NCBI RefSeq assembly: GCF_016342275.1
Contig: NZ_JAEIOT010000007.1
Span: 709,083-773,082 of the forward strand
DNA: 64,000 bases
Reading direction: 5' to 3'
Source of the DNA: Corynebacterium marambiense
Lineage (GTDB): Bacteria; Actinomycetota; Actinomycetes; Mycobacteriales; Mycobacteriaceae
Positions within the stretch are counted from its first letter, which is position 1. Every line of letters begins with the position of its first letter. Below the pieces are notes generated by a model. The model was not told where the DNA came from. It saw only the letters and a program-made list of their open reading frames with translations, and did no database searches. Position numbers and translations under genes: made by a program. Below are positions 24,067 to 33,235 of the stretch, piece after piece.

Positions 24067-26136
24067 ATGAGTTCCGCAGCACCGTCCCCCTGTCCGCGCC
24101 GCGCCGCCCGGCCGTCGTATCCACCGCTGTTCCACCGGCTCCCCGTCCGTCTGGCGGGAGTGAGTGCCATCGGGATGATGGCGCTCCTTGGTACCGGTGC
24201 GCCGGCTGCATGGGCGGATCAATCAGTCTCCGTGGTCGCGCAGCAGCCAGGAGTGCTCACCTCAACGGTGACCGACAACGCCGGGGTCCTGGACGCAGGG
24301 CAGGTCGCGGAACTGGAGGCGAAGATTCGCGACTACCAGAAGTCCTCGGCGAAGAAGATCTACATTGTCTTCGAGCGCGACTTCGGTGGCATTGAGGGCT
24401 CCGAATGGGCGGAACGGGAGTTCCGGGCCAATGACGGCGCCAATGTTCTCGTCTACGCGGTGGCGGTGGAATCCAGGGACTACGGGCTGAGCTACGGGAA
24501 GGAGTTCTCTTCCTCCGAGGTCGAGCGCATGCGTGACGCGGCGTACGACCATCTGGTGGACTCCGACTTCACTGGCTCCGCCTTCGCGCTCGTCGATACT
24601 GCCTCCGGTTCCGGCGGCGGGATGTCCGGCACCGGGTGGTTGTTCCTGCTCGGTGGAGGTGGTGCTGCCGCGGCGACTTTCGTCGGTGTGAAGCGCTCCG
24701 CGAAGAAGAATTCCCGGAAGAAGCGCGCCGCTCTCGTCAGCGATGCCCGGGCGCTACCACCGGAGCAGTCGGACCGGCTAGAGGACATGCCGCTGGATGT
24801 CCTCGAACAATTGGCGCAGGAGGAGCTAGTAAGCACCGACGAGTCAATCAGGGGGGCCCGCGAGGAGCTCGATCTCGCGGTGTCCGAGTTCGGCGCGGAA
24901 CGCACGCGCCCGTTCACCCGCGCGATGAACGACTCGACGGGGACGCTGCAGCGGGCCTTCGCGACGAAACGACGTCTCGATGACGCAGTCCCCGAAGATG
25001 CCGGGACCCGCCGGGGCATGCTGATCGACATCATCACCAGCTGCAAGAAGGCAGACCAGGCACTCGAGGCCAAGGCCGACGAGTTCAGCTCCATGCGGAA
25101 TCTGCTGGTCAACGCCAACAGTCGCCTCGATGAGCTCACGCAGAAGACCATCGCTCTACGCACGGATCTTCCGCAGGCTCGCGAGTCACTCGAGCAGCTG
25201 CACGAACGCTTCGACGCCGGGTGGGTGTCCGCTCTGGACGACAACCCGGATCTGGCCGAGGCGCACTTGAACGAAGCCGAGTCCACCATGGAACGGGCCC
25301 GCGCACTGGCCGCGAGGCCCGCCGGGCAGCAGGGCGGCCTCGTGGACGACATCCGGCACATCGAATCTGCTCTCCAGCAGGCGGAGAAGCTCCTCGACGG
25401 GGTGGAGCACGGGGAATCCAACATCCGTGCGGCGCGGGCCAATCTCGGCCCACTCGCCGACGAGATCAGGGCTGAGATCGCCGAGGCCCGACAGATCATC
25501 TCCTCCGCCGAGCGGGACGGCCTCGGTGTCGATCACTCTGCTCTCACCGAGATCGCCGGACGCGCGGAGAAGGACAGCGCCGCGGCGATGGCCCGGGCCG
25601 ACAGTGACCCGCTGGGAACGTGGGAGACGCTGCTCGCCCTCGACGCAGAACTAGATGACCGTCTCGATTCCTTCCGTACCCGGGCCGCTGACGCGGGGCG
25701 CAGGCGGGAGATGTTTGACCGGGCGATGGGGACCGCGACGACAACTCTGCAGGCGGCGGAGGATCTCATCTCCACCCGCGGCAGGGTGATCGGCGGAACC
25801 GCCCGGACGCACCTCGCGGCGGCCCAACGGCTGCACGCGACGGCTCTCAACGACCGTGACGGAGATCTTCGGGCCGCCACCCGTGCGGCAGGGCAGTGCG
25901 TGTCGGCGTCGAATGCGGCACTTGCTGCCGCGCAGCGGGACATCCGTGACTACGAGCGCCGGATGAATCGCCGCAGTGGTGGCGGGAACGGGGCGTTCGT
26001 CGCCGGCATGGTCCTCAACTCGATCCTCAGCAACGGTGGTCGAGGCGGTGGCTTCGGCGGGGGATTCGGTGGCGGCGGCGGCAGCTTCGGCGGTGGCGGC
26101 GGAAACCTCGGCGGGTCTTTCGGCGGCAAATTCTGA
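24067..26136 (+). CDS. TPM-domain membrane protein with long coiled coil
   Basis: A 689-residue protein. It has an N-terminal signal or anchor (to ~50), a TPM domain (~65-175, VTDNAGVLDAGQVAELEAKI to SYGKEFSSSEVERM), and a transmembrane helix (~195-215, SGTGWLFLLGGGGAAAATFV). A ~400-residue cytoplasmic stretch of heptad-like helices follows, then a glycine/phenylalanine tail ([20 protein letters not shown]) ending in GGKF. TPM domains occur in proteins tied to membrane-protein repair, but the role here is unknown. The same gene follows dgt in mycobacteria. TACTCT (24055-24060) lies 6 bases before the ATG, so the mRNA is probably leaderless. Confidence 0.87.
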   Translation: MSSAAPSPCPRRAARPSYPPLFHRLPVRLAGVSAIGMMALLGTGAPAAWADQSVSVVAQQPGVLTSTVTDNAGVLDAGQVAELEAKIRDYQKSSAKKIYIVFERDFGGIEGSEWAEREFRANDGANVLVYAVAVESRDYGLSYGKEFSSSEVERMRDAAYDHLVDSDFTGSAFALVDTASGSGGGMSGTGWLFLLGGGGAAAATFVGVKRSAKKNSRKKRAALVSDARALPPEQSDRLEDMPLDVLEQLAQEELVSTDESIRGAREELDLAVSEFGAERTRPFTRAMNDSTGTLQRAFATKRRLDDAVPEDAGTRRGMLIDIITSCKKADQALEAKADEFSSMRNLLVNANSRLDELTQKTIALRTDLPQARESLEQLHERFDAGWVSALDDNPDLAEAHLNEAESTMERARALAARPAGQQGGLVDDIRHIESALQQAEKLLDGVEHGESNIRAARANLGPLADEIRAEIAEARQIISSAERDGLGVDHSALTEIAGRAEKDSAAAMARADSDPLGTWETLLALDAELDDRLDSFRTRAADAGRRREMFDRAMGTATTTLQAAEDLISTRGRVIGGTARTHLAAAQRLHATALNDRDGDLRAATRAAGQCVSASNAALAAAQRDIRDYERRMNRRSGGGNGAFVAGMVLNSILSNGGRGGGFGGGFGGGGGSFGGGGGNLGGSFGGKF

Positions 26137-26149
26137 CGCCACCCCGGGG

Positions 26150-26635
26150 TCAGACCCTGAGGTTGTGTTCCACCGCATCGACGAGGACGCACGCCCACGA
26201 CAGCACGATGCCCTGGATCATGGGCAGATCGGCGTGCCGGGGGCCGTCGAAGACCTTCAGTGCCCCCCTGAGATCCGGGTGCGTCGAGGCGACGATTCCG
26301 GTGGGCCCGATGATGTCCCGGTCGGTGCGGAACAGGGAGCGGCGGCGCAGGGTGTACCGAGTTCCCGCACAGTAGCCCGTCAATCGGCGGACCGTGAGTC
26401 CCTGTTGGAGAACGGTGTAGACCTCACCGCCCGAGAGCGTGGCCCGGCACCGGAACCGGAGGCCCGGGGCGGAACGCTCGACCAGTATCCGATCGTCCAC
26501 GGTGTGGATCACGCCGGCGGACATCATCGCGATGACGTCACCGTGACCGTCCCTGAGGTAACCGTCCGCCCAAACCCAGTGATCGGGAGACTCTGCCGCG
26601 AACAGCCCCGCCTTGTCCTCGTCCCCGGCAGACAT
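26150..26635 (-). CDS. Hypothetical protein, possibly tubby/LURP-one-like
   Basis: A 161-residue protein with alternating strands (WVWADGYLRDGHGDVIAMM, GEVYTVLQQG, RRSLFRTDRDIIGPTGIVAS) and one long C-terminal hydrophobic helix (MIQGIVLSWACVLVDAVEH). The compact antiparallel pattern recalls LURP-one/scramblase-like domains, but I cannot assign it. The start follows GGAGGAACG. The upstream gene ends 14 bases before and has a similar build (strands, then a hydrophobic C-terminus), so the two look like a diverged pair in one operon. Confidence 0.7.
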   Translation of the reverse strand: MSAGDEDKAGLFAAESPDHWVWADGYLRDGHGDVIAMMSAGVIHTVDDRILVERSAPGLRFRCRATLSGGEVYTVLQQGLTVRRLTGYCAGTRYTLRRRSLFRTDRDIIGPTGIVASTHPDLRGALKVFDGPRHADLPMIQGIVLSWACVLVDAVEHNLRV

Positions 26636-26649
26636 CGTTCCTCCGGCGC

Positions 26650-27189
26650 TCAATTCAGGAAGAACCAGATGATCAGTGGAGTCAGGATCAACAGGCTCAC
26701 CGTGAGCACCACGGTCGAGCTGATCATCTTCGCTTCAAGGGCCATCCGGGACACCCACGCGGCGAACACGGCGCGGTCCACCGGTAGGGTCACGTCGGGT
26801 TCCATCTCCACGATGACCTTCCTGACGCCGTGGTTCGCCCCGGAGAACTGTCCCAGTTTCGTCCCATCGGCGGCCTCGATGACCCAGTCCGTGCGGGCTT
26901 CGTTGACGAAGACTGCCTCCGATTCACCGGCGAAGTCGACCGTGATCGTTTTAGCGCGGGCCAGTCTGGGTTTGTTGGGCGTCGCGGTGAATACCCGACC
27001 GTCGGCGAGGGTTGCGCTGAGGGGGCCGGATTTCGGGGCTGACAACCGCCATTCAGCGCCCTCGACCGTGGCGAGGTGATCGTCCACGGGTTCGGTCTCA
27101 AAAACGGCAACGTCCCGGTCCCCCAGTGCGAGGGACAGCGTCGTGTGCCCGTCGGACGTCTCCCGTGGTCCCCAGGTCAGATTCTCCAT
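26650..27189 (-). CDS. Hypothetical tail-anchored protein
   Basis: A 179-residue protein of beta-rich character (TTLSLALGDRDVAVFETE, GRVFTATPNKPRLARAKTIT, WVIEAADGTKLGQFSG). It ends with the membrane helix VVLTVSLLILTPLIIWFFLN, so it is probably tail-anchored with the main domain in the cytoplasm. No family is recognised. The start at 27189 is uncertain; GAAAGG is rather far upstream. It lies between glyS and the related-looking 161-residue gene on the same strand. Confidence 0.7.
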   Translation of the reverse strand: MENLTWGPRETSDGHTTLSLALGDRDVAVFETEPVDDHLATVEGAEWRLSAPKSGPLSATLADGRVFTATPNKPRLARAKTITVDFAGESEAVFVNEARTDWVIEAADGTKLGQFSGANHGVRKVIVEMEPDVTLPVDRAVFAAWVSRMALEAKMISSTVVLTVSLLILTPLIIWFFLN

Positions 27190-27262
27190 GGCGGTGTGCC
27201 AACCTTTCTTCCGGTGAACAGGTGACCCGGTCCGGGGCACCCAGTCTCCCCTGAGGGAGGTG

Positions 27263-28648
27263 TCAGCAGCCGATCAGGCGTGCGGCGAGGTAGCTCTCCA
27301 GCTCGTCGAGGGCGACCCGCTCCTGCTCCATGGTGTCACGCTCACGAACGGTGACCGCGTTGTCCTCGAGCGTGTCGAAGTCGACCGTGACGCAGAACGG
27401 GGTGCCAATCTCGTCCTGACGACGGTACCGGCGGCCGATGGCGCCGGAGGTGTCGTACTCGATGTTCCAGTGCTGGCGCAGGGTCTCGGCGACCTTCTCC
27501 GCGGTCGGGGTGAGAGTGTCCTTCTTGGACAGCGGCAGAACCGCGACCTTTACTGGCGCGAGACGACGGTCGAGCTTCAGCACGACGCGCTTGTCCACGC
27601 CGCCCTTGGAGTTCGGGGCCTCATCCTCGTGGTAGGCATCGACGAGGAACGCCATCATCGAACGACCGAGACCGGCTGCGGGCTCAATGACATAGGGGGT
27701 CCAGCGCTCGCCGGATTCCTGGTCGAAGAAGGAGAGGTCTTCGCCGGAGCCTTTCGCGTGGGTGGACAGATCGAAGTCAGTGCGATTGGCCACGCCCTCG
27801 AGCTCGCCCCACTTGCCGTTGGCGAAGTGGAACGCATACTCCACGTCGACGGTGCGCTTTGAGTAGTGCGACAGCTTCTCCTGCGGGTGCTCGTAGAGGC
27901 GCAGGTTCTCCGGGTCGATACCGAGGTCGACGTACCAGTTGAACCGGTGGTCGATCCAGTACTGGTGCCATTCCTCGTCCTCGCCGGGCTTGACGAAGAA
28001 CTCCATCTCCATCTGCTCGAACTCGCGGGTCCGGAAGATGAAGTTGCCCGGGGTGATCTCGTTACGGAAGGACTTGCCGATCTGCGCGATACCGAACGGG
28101 GGCTTCATCCGGGCTGAGGTCATGACGTTCTTGAAGTTGACGAAGATGCCCTGGGCGGTCTCGGGACGCAGGTAGTGCAGGCCCTCCTCGTCGTCGACGG
28201 GGCCGAGGAACGTCTTGAGCATGCCGGAGAACTCGCGGGGCTCGGTCCAGTTACCGGGCTGGCCGGTCTCCGGGTCGTTGATGTCGGCGAGGCCGTTTGC
28301 CGGCGGGTGCCCGTGCTTCTCCTCATAGGCTTCCAGCAGATGGTCGGCGCGGTAGCGCTTGTGGGTGTGGAGTGACTCCACGAGCGGGTCTGTGAACACC
28401 TCCAGATGACCGGAGGAGACCCAGACCTGGCGGGGCAGGATGACCGAGGAATCCAGACCGACGACGTCGGGACGGGAGGTCACCATGGATCGCCACCACT
28501 GCTTCTTGATGTTCTCCTTGAGCTCGACACCGAGCGGGCCATAGTCCCACGCGGAGCGGGTACCGCCGTAGATCTCGCCGCAGGGGTAGACCAGTCCACG
28601 TCGTTTACAGAGGTTCACGACGGTTTCAATGGTGGTTTTCTGTGCCAC
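27263..28648 (-). CDS. glyS: Glycyl-tRNA synthetase (single-chain, class II)
   Basis: A 461-residue alpha2-type enzyme that charges tRNA-Gly. Features are the N-terminal [20 protein letters not shown], the [16 protein letters not shown] region, class II motif 2 in [22 protein letters not shown], and motif 3 at [16 protein letters not shown]. The anticodon-binding domain follows (~360-461, [20 protein letters not shown]). The length matches the archaeal/eukaryal-like type found in Actinobacteria. GTG start with AGGAG somewhat far upstream. Confidence 0.97.
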   Translation of the reverse strand: MAQKTTIETVVNLCKRRGLVYPCGEIYGGTRSAWDYGPLGVELKENIKKQWWRSMVTSRPDVVGLDSSVILPRQVWVSSGHLEVFTDPLVESLHTHKRYRADHLLEAYEEKHGHPPANGLADINDPETGQPGNWTEPREFSGMLKTFLGPVDDEEGLHYLRPETAQGIFVNFKNVMTSARMKPPFGIAQIGKSFRNEITPGNFIFRTREFEQMEMEFFVKPGEDEEWHQYWIDHRFNWYVDLGIDPENLRLYEHPQEKLSHYSKRTVDVEYAFHFANGKWGELEGVANRTDFDLSTHAKGSGEDLSFFDQESGERWTPYVIEPAAGLGRSMMAFLVDAYHEDEAPNSKGGVDKRVVLKLDRRLAPVKVAVLPLSKKDTLTPTAEKVAETLRQHWNIEYDTSGAIGRRYRRQDEIGTPFCVTVDFDTLEDNAVTVRERDTMEQERVALDELESYLAARLIGC

Positions 28649-29014
28649 GGTTCTTCAGTACTCCTATAAGGGAAGATGTACGGTTCGTTGATGCTCGGTG
28701 ACGGCGGCGTCTGGGTTTCACCTTCCCGGTGACTCCACAGAAGCCAGAGCACACCGGCGGAGGGCTCTCACCCCGCCGCACCAGTCCAGAACCAGTCTAG
28801 CCCGCGGGGCCCGAGGCTCAGGATCGGCCCGGGGTTTTCCCTGCGGTCCATCCTGCGGCGCGGCGGCAGGTACGGGGTAGCGGACAACCTGGACGCGCTA
28901 TCATGTGGGGAACAGACTGTCTCGCCGCCGTACGGTCCGGCGGCAGGGGGAATCCAGCCCTCTCCCCCTGAATCCGGGCAGCTGATCATGCACCCTGCAG
29001 GAAGGACCCCGCAC
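28649..29014. other. Divergent control region glyS-zur
   Basis: About 365 bases without a gene. On the plus strand TGGACG and TATCAT (near 28892 and 28909) are plausible -35/-10 elements for zur. A hairpin GCCGCC-GTACGGTCC-GGCGGC near 28925-28945 may lie in its leader. On the minus side a GC-rich leader precedes glyS. I looked for T-box signatures and found none. No Zur-box palindrome is apparent. Confidence 0.5.
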
Positions 29015-29458
29015 ATGTCCGCCAACCAGGACTCGACCATTCCGAAGCTGGGTGTGCGCAGCACCCGTCAGCGCGCCGCCGTGGTCGAGGTACTCCGCGG
29101 TCTGGACACCTTCGCTTCCGCGAAGACGATCCACCGCGAACTCGGCGAACGCAACCACAAGGTCGGTCTGACGACCGTTTACCGGACCCTCCAATCGCTC
29201 GCGGATATCCATGCGGTCGACGTGCTGCACATGGCGACCGGTGAGTCCCTCTACCGGCACTGCGACACCGAGGCGCACCATCACCATCTGGTCTGCACCG
29301 AGTGCGGTCACACGATCGAGATCGAGGGCGGACCGGTGGAGAAGTGGGCTCTGGAGGAATCCCGCCGCAACGATTTCCAGCTCACCGGCCACACCGCCGA
29401 GGTGTTCGGCTTGTGCGCCGACTGCCGTGCCGGACGGAGCACCGGCACGGACAACTGA
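29015..29458 (+). CDS. zur: Zinc uptake regulator, Fur family
   Basis: A 147-residue Fur-family repressor. The winged-helix region is RQRAAVVEVLRG...KTIHRELGERNHKVGLTTVYRTLQSL. The metal hinge is HCDTEAHHHHLVCTECGH, and a second C-x-x-C (LCADCRAG) near the end completes the structural zinc site. The four-His run and the synteny (FurB/Zur near glyS, as in Mycobacterium) favour Zur over Fur or PerR. In the mycobacterial arrangement an ArsR repressor gene precedes it directly; here the nearest ArsR gene is 8.5 kb away. The ATG at 29015 follows AGGAAGGA. Confidence 0.93.
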   Translation: MSANQDSTIPKLGVRSTRQRAAVVEVLRGLDTFASAKTIHRELGERNHKVGLTTVYRTLQSLADIHAVDVLHMATGESLYRHCDTEAHHHHLVCTECGHTIEIEGGPVEKWALEESRRNDFQLTGHTAEVFGLCADCRAGRSTGTDN

Positions 29459-29489
29459 CGGGGACCGGAGAGCGGCGTCAGTCAGCTCA

Positions 29490-30605
29490 TCAGACCAGAA
29501 CGCCAAGCACGTTGCCGAGGCCGAATGTGGCCGCCGCGGCACCAATGCCGACGGCGAGTTGGACCAATGCCTTCCGGAGGGGCTGTACCCCGGACAGCAG
29601 CCCCACGATGGAGCCGGTACACAGCAGGGCGATCCCGACAAGAATGCAGGAGATCACCGTGGCCGTCAGGGTGGACAGTCCGAAGAAAAACGGCACACAC
29701 GGGATCAGTGCACCGGATGCGAAGAACAGGAAACTGGACACTGCGGCGGACATCCCGGAGCCGACGACCTCTGGATCAGCAGGCGCTGCGCCGACCGGAA
29801 CCGTCGATATCGCCTCCCGTTCCACCGGTCGATTCGCCCGGATCCCGGCGAACACCACCGCAGCTTTCGCTTTCGCCTCCTCTCCGCTCATGCCACGTGC
29901 GCGGTAGACCAGCTCGAGTTCATTGGAGTTCACGTCCAGCTGCGGGAGCTGGGCGGAGGCCATCGGATCGGCGGTGGACGCCTCGAGGAGGTCCCGCTGC
30001 GAGGACACCGAGATGTACTCTCCGGCGGCCATGGACAGTGCCCCGGCGAGCAGGCCCGTCAACCCAGTCATCACGATGACACCGTTGCTCGTCACGGCCC
30101 CCACAACACCGAGGATGAGAGCGAGGTTACTGACCAGGCCGTCGTTCATGCCGAACACGGCGGCCCGGAAGTTGCCGGAGATCTGTTCCCTGCCCCGGGC
30201 CGCGAGCCCGCGCACGACCTCAGCGTGGATGCACTCGTCCGCGGTCATCTGGTCGGTAGCGTCTTCGTCATCCAGGTACGGGGTGCGCTGCTCTGCGGAC
30301 TGCATGAGGGCGAGGGTGAACACGCTGCCGAAACGACGGGCGAGGAAACCCATGAGGAGGGTGGAGTAGTCGGGGCGCCGCGGCATTCCGACGTGATTGC
30401 CCAGCAGGGTGCGCCAGTGTTCCTCGTGCCGGGCCTCCGCGTCGGCGAGGGAGAGGAGGATGTCGCGTTCCTCGCCCGTCTTGTGCAGAGCGAGCTCGCG
30501 GTAGACGGCGGCTTCTGCTCGTTCGTTGGCGAGATACCGCTGCCACCGTTTGATCTGTGCGCGGGTCGGTTCTCCCACCACAGGAGCTTCGGAGTTCTCC
30601 GTCAT
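29490..30605 (-). CDS. Ferritin-like/VIT1-CCC1 fusion transporter
   Basis: A 371-residue fusion. Residues ~15-145 form a four-helix ferritin/rubrerythrin-like domain with ligand-rich pairs (LANERAEAAVYRELA, LADAEARHEEHW, CIHAEVVRG). Residues ~145-371 form a five-helix VIT1/CCC1 transporter (AVFGMNDGLVSNLALILGVVGA, GALSMAAGEYISVSSQRDL). This is the domain order of MbfA-type proteins, which export iron or manganese with the ferritin domain as sensor. Its start ATG directly follows the uppS stop (TAGATG), so the two are translationally coupled. Next to zur it may contribute to metal homeostasis. Confidence 0.9.
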   Translation of the reverse strand: MTENSEAPVVGEPTRAQIKRWQRYLANERAEAAVYRELALHKTGEERDILLSLADAEARHEEHWRTLLGNHVGMPRRPDYSTLLMGFLARRFGSVFTLALMQSAEQRTPYLDDEDATDQMTADECIHAEVVRGLAARGREQISGNFRAAVFGMNDGLVSNLALILGVVGAVTSNGVIVMTGLTGLLAGALSMAAGEYISVSSQRDLLEASTADPMASAQLPQLDVNSNELELVYRARGMSGEEAKAKAAVVFAGIRANRPVEREAISTVPVGAAPADPEVVGSGMSAAVSSFLFFASGALIPCVPFFFGLSTLTATVISCILVGIALLCTGSIVGLLSGVQPLRKALVQLAVGIGAAAATFGLGNVLGVLV

Positions 30606-31337
30606 CTATCTGACCCCCCCAAAACGCCGGTCCCGGTGTGCATACTCGATGACCGCGTCATACAGATCCTGCGGCGTGAAGTCGGGGAACAGCTTGTCCT
30701 GGTAGACCATCTCGGCGTAGGCGGACTGCCAGAGCAGGAAGTTCGACGTCCGTTTCTCACCCGAGGGACGGAGGAAAAGATCGACGTCGGGCATGTCCGG
30801 CTCATCGAGGAAGTTCGGGAAGCTCGCCTCGGTGATCTGCTCAGGTCGTAGACGACCGGCCGCGGCTTCTGCAGCGATGGCCCGGGCGGCATCGATGATC
30901 TCGGCTCGCCCACCGTAGTTGACGCACATCGCGAGCGTCATCGTGGTGTTGTCCTTGGTCAGTTCCTCGGCAGCCTCCAACTCACGGATCACCGAGCGCC
31001 ACAGCCGCGGCCGACGCCCGACCCACCGAACACGCACCCCCTTGGCGTGCAGACCGTCCCGCTGCCGACGCAGCACATCCCGGTTGAACCCCATGAGGAA
31101 CCGAACCTCATCGGTGGAGCGCCGCCAATTCTCCGTCGAAAACGCATACGCCGAGAGATAGGGCACACCGAGGGCGATACAGGCGTCCACGACGTCGAGA
31201 AGCACCGCCTCCCCCCGGCGGTGCCCCTCCGTGCGCTTCATGCCCCGCTCCGTGGCCCAGCGGCCGTTGCCGTCCATCACCAGTGCAATGTGCTTGGGAA
31301 GGAACTCGGCGGGGATATCGGGCGGGGTGGTGTTCAC
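30606..31337 (-). CDS. uppS: Cis-prenyltransferase (decaprenyl/undecaprenyl diphosphate synthase)
   Basis: A 243-residue Z-isoprenyl diphosphate synthase, which makes the lipid carrier for cell-wall and arabinogalactan precursors. The signature [17 protein letters not shown] holds the catalytic Asp. [15 protein letters not shown] and [19 protein letters not shown] are conserved substrate regions. It lies beside recO and era, as in mycobacteria. Of several in-frame GTG codons I chose 31337, 8 bases after GGAG; 31343 is the alternative. Confidence 0.95.
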   Translation of the reverse strand: MNTTPPDIPAEFLPKHIALVMDGNGRWATERGMKRTEGHRRGEAVLLDVVDACIALGVPYLSAYAFSTENWRRSTDEVRFLMGFNRDVLRRQRDGLHAKGVRVRWVGRRPRLWRSVIRELEAAEELTKDNTTMTLAMCVNYGGRAEIIDAARAIAAEAAAGRLRPEQITEASFPNFLDEPDMPDVDLFLRPSGEKRTSNFLLWQSAYAEMVYQDKLFPDFTPQDLYDAVIEYAHRDRRFGGVR

Positions 31338-31400
31338 ATTCACCGCTCCATTGTGCCACCCGGCCCCGTCCCGGGAAACCACCCCGGTCACTGCTCACGG

Positions 31401-32168
31401 TCAGCCCTGATCGAGCAGGTCCAGGGACCGGACCCGGTGTTCCAGGTGCCAGTGCAGATGCGCACGCACGAGTTGATGCGCCTGACCGGCGAAATCAGTG
31501 AATACCCCGTCCCCAGTGTCCTCGGAGGCCGCCCGCGCCGCCTCCACCGCCGGCCACGCTTCGTGGGCGAGCCACCACATGAGGCGGAGCACCGCTTCAT
31601 CGGGCGTCGCCGCCCCGGGAGGCCTGCACGTCCCGCACACCGCTCCCCCGGCCGCGGGGTGGAAGGCGTGGTGCGGTCCGGGTCGCCCGCAGTGCGCGCA
31701 GTCGAACAGGCTCGGCGCCCATCCGGCGTGCCCCATCGCCCTGAGCAGGAAGGAGTCGAGTTCGGCCGTCGGGTCGGGGGCGGTGCGCAGGCGGGCCAGC
31801 GCTGCTGCGCTAGCGTCGAACAGCCACGGATCATCGCCGAACTCGGCGACGGCGAGGCGTTCCGCGGACTCGAGGACCGCGCAGGCACAGGTGTAGCGGG
31901 CGTAATCCTCGATGATCCCGGAACCGTGATAGGCCACCGTGTCTGCGTCGGTGATGCTGTACAGGTTTCGCCCCGGGTACAGCTGCACGTCGATCTCGAC
32001 GAACGGCTGGAGGCGGGACCCGAACCGTGACCGGGTGCGCCGCACGCCCTTCGCCACGCTGCGCACCAACCCGTGTCCGCGGGTCAGGAGTACGACGACG
32101 CGGTCGGCCTCACCGAAGTCGTGGGTCCGCACCACGAGCGCCCGGTCGCGGAAGCTCGGTGCACGCAT
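31401..32168 (-). CDS. recO: DNA repair protein RecO
   Basis: A 255-residue protein. The N-terminal OB fold has RDRALVVRTHDFGEADRVVV and KGVRRTRSRFGSRLQPF. A helical middle and a zinc-binding pair CAHCGRPG...CGTC follow. RecO loads RecA on SSB-coated DNA in the RecFOR pathway. It begins one base after the era stop (TAG-G-ATG), so the two genes are coupled. Confidence 0.94.
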   Translation of the reverse strand: MRAPSFRDRALVVRTHDFGEADRVVVLLTRGHGLVRSVAKGVRRTRSRFGSRLQPFVEIDVQLYPGRNLYSITDADTVAYHGSGIIEDYARYTCACAVLESAERLAVAEFGDDPWLFDASAAALARLRTAPDPTAELDSFLLRAMGHAGWAPSLFDCAHCGRPGPHHAFHPAAGGAVCGTCRPPGAATPDEAVLRLMWWLAHEAWPAVEAARAASEDTGDGVFTDFAGQAHQLVRAHLHWHLEHRVRSLDLLDQG

Positions 32169-32169
32169 C

Positions 32170-33090
32170 CTAGAAACCGAGGCGGCCGAGCGCCTTCGGG
32201 TCGGACTGCCAGTTCTTCAACACCTTGATCCGTAGATCGAGGTAGATGTTCTGGCCAATCAGCTCGATGATCTCCTTACGGGAGTTGTGGATGATCCGAC
32301 CCAGCCTGCGGCCGTCCTTGCCGATGATGATGTCCTTCTGACCGGGACGTTCCACGTAGAGGACCGCGTGGATGTCGAGGACATCGGGGCGTTCCTCGTT
32401 CGGCAGGACCTCGTCGATCTCGACGGCGACCGAGTGTGGCAGTTCATCCTTCAGGCCGGCGAGCGCGGCCTCCCGGATCAGCTCCGACATGCGGGTGTTC
32501 CGGTCATCATCGGTGATGTGGTCGTCCGGGTAGAACTTCGGCCCCTCAGGGAGCACACCAGTGAGAACATCGACGAGAACGTCGAGTTGTTCACCGGACT
32601 GCGCGGAAACCGGGATGACCTCGCAGTCACCGCCGAGCATCTCGTGCAGGGCCATCAGTTGTACGGCGACGCTGTCGCGGGAGACCTTGTCGACCTTGGT
32701 CACGATCCCGACGATGGTGGTCTTCGGGGCAACCTTCTTCACCGCGTCGAGGATCCACCGGTCGCCGGGACCGATCTTCTCGTCCGCAGGCACCGTAATG
32801 CCGATGACGTCGACGTCCGAGTAGGTTTCCTTCACCATTTCGTTCAGCCGTTCGCCCAAAAGAGTCCGCGGGCGGTGGAGGCCCGGGGTGTCCACGACGA
32901 TGATCTGGGCGTCGGGACGGTGCACGATGCCACGGATCGGGTGGCGCGTGGTCTCCGGCTGGTTGGCGGTGATGGCGATCTTCTCGCCGACCAGTGCGTT
33001 CGTCAGGGTCGACTTGCCCGTGTTGGGCCGCCCCACGAAGCTGACGAAACCGGAACGGAACCCCTCGGGGGTGTCGGTGAAAGAAGTCAA
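32170..33090 (-). CDS. era: GTPase Era
   Basis: A 306-residue Era, a 16S rRNA-binding GTPase for 30S maturation. G motifs are G1 GRPNTGKSTL, G3 DTPGLHRP and G4 TKVDK. The KH domain has GQKDIIIGKDGRRLGRIIHNSRK. The frame is open far upstream, but the family N-terminus begins with a TTG at 33090 (TSFTDTPEGFRSGFVSFVG), with GGAGGA about 11 bases before it. This start is inferred. The upstream CNNM gene ends 145 bases away. Confidence 0.95.
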   Translation of the reverse strand: MTSFTDTPEGFRSGFVSFVGRPNTGKSTLTNALVGEKIAITANQPETTRHPIRGIVHRPDAQIIVVDTPGLHRPRTLLGERLNEMVKETYSDVDVIGITVPADEKIGPGDRWILDAVKKVAPKTTIVGIVTKVDKVSRDSVAVQLMALHEMLGGDCEVIPVSAQSGEQLDVLVDVLTGVLPEGPKFYPDDHITDDDRNTRMSELIREAALAGLKDELPHSVAVEIDEVLPNEERPDVLDIHAVLYVERPGQKDIIIGKDGRRLGRIIHNSRKEIIELIGQNIYLDLRIKVLKNWQSDPKALGRLGF

Positions 33091-33235
33091 CGTTGTTCTC
33101 GTCCTCCACGGAGCCGAACGGCCCCGGATTGTCGGTGGGTGATACTGATGGACCCGACCACCCCGTACATGGGGCGGGCGGTTCCGGATGATCTCCCATC
33201 GTACCCCGTGGGTACTCCACGACCGCGGAGCACGC

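Noticed and set aside
28649..28900. T-box or other riboswitch in the glyS leader
   Set aside because: No T-box TGGNACCGCG-like sequence or antiterminator hairpin could be found; the GGTGAAACC-like string alone is not enough.
29211..30851. Long plus-strand ORF opposite the VIT transporter and uppS
   Set aside because: It is an antisense shadow of two well-supported genes.
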